DNA from: JBOFLG01 sp051657745
GTDB lineage: Bacteria; Actinomycetota; Actinomycetes; Actinomycetales; Dermatophilaceae
Assembly (NCBI GenBank): GCA_051657745.1
Contig: JBOFLG010000162.1
Span: 1 to 8,911 of the forward strand
Reading direction: 5' to 3'
DNA: 8,911 nt
Within the stretch, counting starts at the first letter, position 1, and every line of letters starts with the position of its first letter. A program made the translations under genes and the position numbers. Positions 5,265-8,911 of the stretch are shown here, in pieces. Below the pieces are notes generated by a model. That model saw only the letters and a list, made by a program, of their open reading frames with translations. It did not search any database and was not told where the DNA came from.

Positions 5265-6005
5265 ATGCCTGAACCGCTCGTGGTCCTCGAAGGTGTCAAC
5301 AAGCACTTCGGCGACCTCCACGTGCTCCGAGACATCAACCTCAGCGTCGGCGCCGGGGAGGTGGTGATCCTGATCGGCCCGTCCGGGTCCGGGAAGTCCA
5401 CCCTCTGTCGCACGATCAACCGCCTCGAGACTTTCGAGCGCGGCACCATCACCATCGACGGGCAGCGGTTACCCAGCGAGGGCAAGGCCCTGGCTGCGCT
5501 GCGCGCCGACGTGGGGATGGTGTTCCAGCAGTTCAACCTCTTCGCCCACAAGACCATCCTCGAAAACGTCACCTTGGGTCCCGTCAAGGTGCGCGGGGCC
5601 AAGCGGGCGGATGCCGAGAAGCGCGCCACCGAGTTACTCGAGCGGGTCGGCGTGGCCCACCAGGCCGCCAAGTACCCGGCGCAGCTCTCCGGCGGGCAGC
5701 AGCAGCGGGTGGCGATCGCTCGCTCGCTGGCCATGGACCCCAAGGTCATGCTGTTCGACGAACCGACATCCGCACTTGACCCCGAGATGATCAACGAGGT
5801 GCTCGACGTCATGGTCGAGCTCGCTCGCAGCGGGATGACGATGATCGTCGTCACCCATGAGATGGGCTTCGCTCGCAAGGTCGCGAACCGAGTGGTGTTC
5901 CTCGACGGCGGCCAAGTTGTCGAGGAAGCAACCCCGGAGGAGTTCTTCACCAACCCCCGAACCGATCGTGCCAAGGACTTCCTCGGCAAGATCCTCACTC
6001 ACTGA
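5265..6005 (+). CDS. gluA: glutamate ABC transporter ATP-binding protein
   Basis: This 246-residue ATPase energises amino acid import at the inner face of the membrane. All nucleotide-binding elements are intact: Walker A GPSGSGKST (38-46), Q-loop FQQFNLF (87-93), signature LSGGQ (141-145), Walker B VMLFDE (161-166), D-loop SALD (169-172) and H-loop His198. The length and the short linker-free form are those of polar amino acid transporter ATPases (GlnQ/HisP/GluA). It is the first gene of a four-gene + strand operon in the order ATPase, binding protein, permease, permease, identical to corynebacterial gluABCD. The ATG at 5265 lies 7 nt after a -10 element and has no ribosome binding site, so leaderless translation is likely. 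The symbol rests on operon order and on the very GluB-like next gene; glutamate specificity is inferred. Confidence 0.9.
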   Translation: MPEPLVVLEGVNKHFGDLHVLRDINLSVGAGEVVILIGPSGSGKSTLCRTINRLETFERGTITIDGQRLPSEGKALAALRADVGMVFQQFNLFAHKTILENVTLGPVKVRGAKRADAEKRATELLERVGVAHQAAKYPAQLSGGQQQRVAIARSLAMDPKVMLFDEPTSALDPEMINEVLDVMVELARSGMTMIVVTHEMGFARKVANRVVFLDGGQVVEEATPEEFFTNPRTDRAKDFLGKILTH

Positions 6006-6019
6006 CCGGGTTCCCGGTC
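6004..6019 (+). other. intercistronic hairpin between gluA and gluB
   Basis: GACCGGG-TT-CCCGGTC is a perfect 7-bp dyad starting inside the gluA stop codon and ending 7 nt before the gluB AGGAGG. It could separate gluA from gluB translation or protect the gluB message from 5' decay. It is too short to be a confident terminator. Confidence 0.45.
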
Positions 6020-6026
6020 GTCACCC

Positions 6027-6032
6027 AGGAGG
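6027..6032 (+). promoter_or_regulatory. strong ribosome binding site of gluB
   Basis: AGGAGG is a full Shine-Dalgarno match, 11 nt before the gluB ATG (slightly long spacing). It is the strongest site in the operon, in keeping with the high amount of binding protein needed relative to the membrane parts; gluA has none. Confidence 0.75.
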
Positions 6033-6043
6033 AACACCAACAC

Positions 6044-6883
6044 ATGAGGACATCACGGACAGGGCTGGTCGCTGCGGCGGCAGTCCTCGCGCTCGGCCTG
6101 TCGGCCTGCGGCTCGGACGCCGGCGACAGCGGGACGGGCAGCAGCGAGGCCGGCGGCGGCCTGAAGATCGGCATCAAGTTCGACCAGCCAGGACTCGGCC
6201 TGAAGAAGGGCGCGGAGTACAGCGGACTTGACGTCGATGTGGCCACCTACATCGCCAAGGAGCTCGGCACCGAGGCGGCCGACATCACCTGGGTGCAGGC
6301 GCCAAGCGCGCAGCGCGAGACGCTGATCGAGTCGGGCCAGGTCGACATGGTGGTCGCCACCTACTCGATCACCGACGAGCGCAAGGGGAAGGTCAGCTTC
6401 GCCGGGCCCTACTTCGTGGCCGGCCAGGATCTCCTCGTGCGAGCCGACGACAAGTCCATCACCGGCAAGGAGTCGCTCAACGGCAAGAAACTGTGCTCGG
6501 TGACTGGCTCGACCTCGGCACAGAAGGTGAAGAAGGACGTCCCCGGGGTGCAGCTGCAGGAACTCGCCGGCTACGCGGAGTGCCTGCCCGCGCTCGGTAA
6601 CGGCAGCCTCGACGCACTCACCACCGACAACGCCGTCCTCGCCGGTCTGGCTGCACAGGCCGAGTACGCCGGAAAGTTCACCGTGGTCGGTAAGCCGTTC
6701 TCGGAAGAGCGCTACGGCGTCGGCCTCAAGAAGGGCGACACCGCGACCTGCGAGAAAGTCAACACCGCGATCGCCAAGATGATCTCGGACGGCGCGTGGC
6801 AGAAGGCGGTCGACGACAACCTCGGCCCGGCGAAGTTCACCCCCGGCCCCGGCAACCCGCCCGCCCAGGACGCCTGCTCCTGA
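6044..6883 (+). CDS. gluB: glutamate ABC transporter substrate-binding lipoprotein
   Basis: This 279-residue extracytoplasmic binding protein belongs to the bacterial solute-binding protein family 3. It has a lipoprotein signal peptide with positive N-region and lipobox LSAC (19-22, Cys22 lipidated), a short Gly/Ser-rich spacer, then the mature fold from about residue 40. The first strand IGIKFDQPGLGL (42-53) followed by SGLDVDVATYIAKELG is characteristic of GluB. The segment SITDERKGKVSFAGPY (108-123) carries the Arg expected to bind the amino acid carboxylate, and LDALTTDNAVLAG supplies the Asp that usually holds the amino group. Four further cysteines are present in the mature part and could form disulfides. 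It delivers ligand to GluC/GluD. Glutamate is the best guess from similarity to corynebacterial GluB; aspartate or glutamine are not excluded. Confidence 0.88.
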   Translation: MRTSRTGLVAAAAVLALGLSACGSDAGDSGTGSSEAGGGLKIGIKFDQPGLGLKKGAEYSGLDVDVATYIAKELGTEAADITWVQAPSAQRETLIESGQVDMVVATYSITDERKGKVSFAGPYFVAGQDLLVRADDKSITGKESLNGKKLCSVTGSTSAQKVKKDVPGVQLQELAGYAECLPALGNGSLDALTTDNAVLAGLAAQAEYAGKFTVVGKPFSEERYGVGLKKGDTATCEKVNTAIAKMISDGAWQKAVDDNLGPAKFTPGPGNPPAQDACS

Positions 6884-6897
6884 CCCACCCCGGATGT

Positions 6898-6925
6898 GCC
6901 GCCCGGCGCCTCGGCGCTGGGCGGC
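6898..6925 (+). other. strong intercistronic hairpin between gluB and gluC
   Basis: GCCGCCC (6898-6904) pairs with GGGCGGC (6919-6925), continued by a G-U wobble (6905/6918) and GCGCC/GGCGC (6906-6910/6913-6917). This gives about 12-13 paired positions with a tiny loop. It starts 15 nt after the gluB stop and lies 39 nt before gluC. Such a stem after a binding-protein gene commonly stabilises the upstream message or causes partial termination, lowering permease output; that role is inferred here. Confidence 0.65.
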
Positions 6926-6964
6926 GCCTCCTGGTGTGACCGCATCTGACCGAGAGGAGCCCCT

Positions 6965-7642
6965 ATGGTCGACATCCTGCGCGAGTACGACATCATCGCC
7001 GCCTTCCGGATGACGATCTACCTCACCCTGTTTGCCGCTGTCGGGTCGCTGGTGATCGGCACGATGCTCGCCGTCATGCGAGTGTCCCCAGTTGCGGTAC
7101 TGCGCCTCGCCGGGACGTTCTACGTCAACGTGGTGCGCAATACCCCGCTGACCCTGATCCTCTTTTTCTGCCTCGCCGGCCTGTTCCTGATCGTCCAGTT
7201 CAGCCTTGCGCCGAGCGCATCACCGACGTTCGTGATCGACAACGGCATTCGCTGGGCCATCGTCGGCCTGGCGGTGTACCACGCGGCGTTCGTCTGCGAG
7301 GCCCTGCGGTCGGGGGTCAACACCGTGCCGGCCGGCCAGGCCGAGGCGGCCCGCGCGATCGGGCTGACCTTCGGGCAGTCACTGCGCCACGTAGTACTGC
7401 CGCAGGCGTTCCGCGGCGCGATCGCTCCCCTCGGGTCGGTGCTCATCGCACTGACCAAAAACACCACGGTGGCCTCGATCATCGGCGTCGCGGAGGCATC
7501 CAACCTGATGAAGGTCATCTTCGAGAACGAGACCGCCGGCGTGGAGGTCTTTCTCGTCTTCGCGCTCGGTTTCGTGATCCTCACCCTCCCGGTCGGGATC
7601 GCGTTCACCAGCCTGTCGCAACGACTGGCGGTGAAACGATGA
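6965..7642 (+). CDS. gluC: glutamate ABC transporter permease 1
   Basis: This 225-residue inner-membrane subunit of the HisMQ-type permease family has about five hydrophobic segments. The cytoplasmic EAA loop EAARAIGL (127-134) followed by TFGQSLRHVVLPQAFR is intact and would dock onto GluA. The N-terminal MTIYLTL and VNVVRNTPLTL stretches are standard for polar amino acid permeases. The start ATG has GAGAGGAG 5 nt upstream. The stop codon overlaps the gluD start as ATGA, so equal amounts of the two permease subunits are expected through coupled translation. Glutamate specificity is assigned from the operon. Confidence 0.88.
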   Translation: MVDILREYDIIAAFRMTIYLTLFAAVGSLVIGTMLAVMRVSPVAVLRLAGTFYVNVVRNTPLTLILFFCLAGLFLIVQFSLAPSASPTFVIDNGIRWAIVGLAVYHAAFVCEALRSGVNTVPAGQAEAARAIGLTFGQSLRHVVLPQAFRGAIAPLGSVLIALTKNTTVASIIGVAEASNLMKVIFENETAGVEVFLVFALGFVILTLPVGIAFTSLSQRLAVKR

Positions 7643-8562
7643 GCGCACCAACGGTACTCTTCGACGCTCCGGGACCCCGCGCTCGCGCCCGGCATCGCGC
7701 GTTCACTGCACTCTCCCTGCTGGCCGCCGCTGGCCTGATCTACGTGGTGCTGCGGCGCTTCGGGGAGTCCGGTCAACTCGACGGTGCGATGTGGGCTCGT
7801 ACCGTCGAGCCCGAGGTATGGACCTCATATCTCATCCCCGGAATCATCTCCACCCTGAAAGCGGCGGCGCTCTCGATCGTGCTCGCGATCGCGTTCGGGC
7901 TGGTCTTCGGAGTCGGGCGGCTTTCGCGGATCGCACCAGTGCGCTGGGTGTGCGGCCTCGTGGTCGAGTTCTTCCGCGCCGTCCCGGTGCTGCTGATGAT
8001 GTTGTTCCTCTTCGCGCTCTACTCCCGCGAGAACTTCTTCGGTCGCGACTTCAACTCCTTCTACGCGGTGGTGACCGCGTTGACGCTGTACAACGGCTCG
8101 GTGATTGCCGAGTTGGTGCGCTCCGGAGTGTTCCAGTTGCCGAAGGGGCAGGGTGAGGCCGGCCTGTCGATCGGGCTGACCCGCGGCCAGACCCTGCGCA
8201 CCATCCAGTTACCACAGGCGCTCACCGCGATGCTTCCGGCCCTGGTCGGCCAGCTCGTCGTGGTGCTCAAGGACACTGCCCTGGGGACCGCGATCACCTA
8301 TCCGGAACTGCTGCAGGAGGCCCGCAACCTGGGCACGGCGTATGCAGCGGTGATCCCCGCGTACGTGCTCGCCGCGGTGCTCTTCATCCTGATCAACTAC
8401 GGCCTGACGCTGCTCGCCGGTCGGGTGGAGAAGCGGCTCAATCGGCGCGGACGCACGGCTGGCCCGGTGGCGCACGCCGAGCCTGGCCCCGGCGATCCTG
8501 GCCCCGCCGCTCTGGTCGGTATCGGCGCTGGCGGCGAACCGGGCAGCACCGACCCACGGTGA
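7639..8562 (+). CDS. gluD: glutamate ABC transporter permease 2
   Basis: This 307-residue second membrane subunit forms the channel with GluC. It has an extra N-terminal hydrophobic segment (about 21-38) and then the usual permease core (about 65-265). Its EAA loop is GEAGLSIGL (172-180) followed by TRGQTLRTIQLPQAL, so the second Ala of the motif is Gly, as often in the GluD-type partner. The start overlaps the gluC stop by 4 nt and has only a weak GGTGAAA upstream, consistent with translational coupling. The last 37 residues (271-307) are a Gly/Pro/Ala-rich, probably disordered cytoplasmic tail beyond the last membrane helix. The coding frame ends at a TGA directly followed by a strong terminator hairpin. 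Confidence 0.88.
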   Translation: MSAPTVLFDAPGPRARARHRAFTALSLLAAAGLIYVVLRRFGESGQLDGAMWARTVEPEVWTSYLIPGIISTLKAAALSIVLAIAFGLVFGVGRLSRIAPVRWVCGLVVEFFRAVPVLLMMLFLFALYSRENFFGRDFNSFYAVVTALTLYNGSVIAELVRSGVFQLPKGQGEAGLSIGLTRGQTLRTIQLPQALTAMLPALVGQLVVVLKDTALGTAITYPELLQEARNLGTAYAAVIPAYVLAAVLFILINYGLTLLAGRVEKRLNRRGRTAGPVAHAEPGPGDPGPAALVGIGAGGEPGSTDPR

Positions 8563-8563
8563 T

Positions 8564-8609
8564 GGTGTCGGGTTACTCCGTGAGCGACCTGACGGAGTAA
8601 CCCGACGCC
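8564..8609 (+). terminator. terminator of the gluABCD operon
   Basis: Two arms (8567-8581 and 8592-8606) are exact 15-nt reverse complements around a 10-nt loop, and the stem extends by one T-G wobble and two G-C pairs to 8564/8609. It begins 2 nt after the gluD stop. There is no U-tract, as usual in high-GC actinobacteria. A small dyad core GGGTTACTCCGT is clearly less GC-rich than its surroundings. Confidence 0.8.
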
Positions 8610-8775
8610 GGACCGAGCCCACACATGGCAGCGCTGCCGGCCGCATGAACGCCTCGGCGGCCATCCCCAGATCGCTGCCGCCGGTGATGGCGGCGGGCCT
8701 CCAGTACCTCGCGCCCGCACCCGCTGCCCGACCACCCACGACCCGGCCACCGAACGGCGGGGATCACTCCTGAAC

Positions 8776-8801
8776 GCCCCCGTCGTCCCGCGACGGCGGG
8801 C
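8776..8801. other. stem-loop in repeat copy 1
   Basis: GCCCCCGTCG pairs with CGACGG-C-CGGGC-type sequence: ten base pairs with one bulged C (8797) and loop TCCCG (8786-8790). The C-rich left side can alternatively pair as CGGGG (8758-8762) with CCCCG (8778-8782), so two mutually exclusive folds are possible. Confidence 0.6.
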
Positions 8802-8834
8802 CCAGCCAGCGAACGGCGGGGATCACTCCTGAAC

Positions 8835-8860
8835 GCCCCCGTCGTCCCGCGACGGCGGGC
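8835..8860. other. stem-loop in repeat copy 2
   Basis: This is the same ten-pair, one-bulge stem as in the first copy, displaced by 59 bp and identical in sequence. Confidence 0.6.
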
Positions 8861-8885
8861 ACGGCCATCGCTGAAACCAGCTGCG

Positions 8886-8911
8886 GGCCCGGACCTGGGA
8901 AGGTCCGGGCC
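8886..8911. terminator. perfect 11-bp stem-loop at window end
   Basis: GGCCCGGACCT (8886-8896) and AGGTCCGGGCC (8901-8911) are exact reverse complements around GGGA. The stem may extend past the window. The shape fits a rho-independent-type terminator, most likely of a gene entering from the right on the - strand, since no + strand gene precedes it closely. The direction is not resolved. Confidence 0.6.

Larger units (their letters stand above)
8743..8860. repeat. 59-bp tandem duplication, 51 bp identical
   Basis: Bases 8751-8801 and 8810-8860 are identical over 51 bp, starting CGAACGGCGGGGATCACTCC. The 8 bp before each copy (CCGGCCAC and CCAGCCAG) agree at 6 of 8 positions, so the real unit is 59 bp. 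A decayed third start (CGGCCATCGCTGAA) may follow at 8862. Each copy can fold into a stem-loop. Confidence 0.9.
8610..8911. other. non-coding right end with repeats and hairpins
   Basis: No gene can be supported in the last 300 bp. Small frames exist (for example a 42-codon + frame 8645-8773 beginning MNASAAIPRSLPP, and several - frames), but none has a ribosome binding site, a recognisable domain or a plausible neighbour. The + frame ends inside the first tandem repeat. The stretch does hold a 59-bp tandem duplication and a terminal perfect stem, described separately. It might be the 3' flank of a gene lying beyond the right edge. Confidence 0.55.

Noticed and set aside
5219..6002. long - strand frames opposite gluA
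   Set aside because: They are Ser/Arg/Thr-rich antisense frames without a start signal. gluA has all ATPase motifs.
8573..8767. 64-codon - strand frame (and longer overlapping frames 8209-8739, 8397-8750)
   Set aside because: There is no recognisable domain or ribosome binding site; they run into the glu terminator and antisense to gluD, and the start lies inside the tandem repeat.
8743..8860. CRISPR array
   Set aside because: There are only two copies, with 51-bp units and 8-bp gaps, and the gaps resemble each other and the upstream flank. This is a tandem duplication, not repeat-spacer structure.

Overview
The window (about 8.9 kb, very GC-rich, third codon positions almost always G or C) looks like chromosomal DNA of a high-GC actinobacterium. 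The support is codon use, a tRNA gene with an encoded CCA end, a four-gene transporter operon in the order and with the sequence hallmarks of the corynebacterial gluABCD glutamate uptake system, and a TANNNT-type -10 element placed so that one gene is probably translated from a leaderless mRNA. The genus cannot be fixed from sequence reading alone; a member of the Micrococcales would fit.

Layout. Bases 1-46 are the 3' half of a CAT-anticodon tRNA on the + strand. The following non-coding stretch contains two hairpins, one of them a perfect 23-bp inverted repeat that sits between the tRNA and the convergent end of the first protein gene. From 342 to 5098 all genes lie on the - strand. These are a secreted lipoprotein with a polysaccharide-lyase family 14-like domain behind a low-complexity linker containing ten Ala-Ala-Gly-Ala-Pro units (342-1502), a 76-residue stand-alone protein of unknown function (1729-1959), and a translationally coupled pair made of a DAO-family FAD oxidoreductase (2169-3569) and an APC-superfamily amino acid/polyamine permease (3566-5098). 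A 166-bp divergent control region (5099-5264) carries promoters for both directions and three inverted repeats. From 5265 to 8562 on the + strand run gluA (ATPase), gluB (lipoprotein binding protein), gluC and gluD (membrane permeases), closed by a strong terminator hairpin (8564-8609). The last 300 bp hold no convincing gene but contain a 59-bp tandem duplication with a hairpin in each copy, and a perfect 11-bp stem at the very end.

How it works together. GluB would capture glutamate (or a related amino acid) outside the membrane and hand it to the GluC/GluD channel driven by GluA. The divergent permease plus oxidoreductase pair looks like an uptake-and-oxidation module for an amino acid or amine, so the centre of the window is plausibly a nitrogen/amino-acid acquisition locus with shared control between 5099 and 5264. 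The lyase-like lipoprotein and the small protein are probably independent units.

No previously undescribed multi-gene system is evident. The points most worth a second look are the architecture of the divergent control region, the synonymous two-block repeat in the lyase linker together with a Thr at a position where characterised PL14 enzymes have a catalytic Ser, the stand-alone small protein, and the tandem hairpin repeats at the right end.
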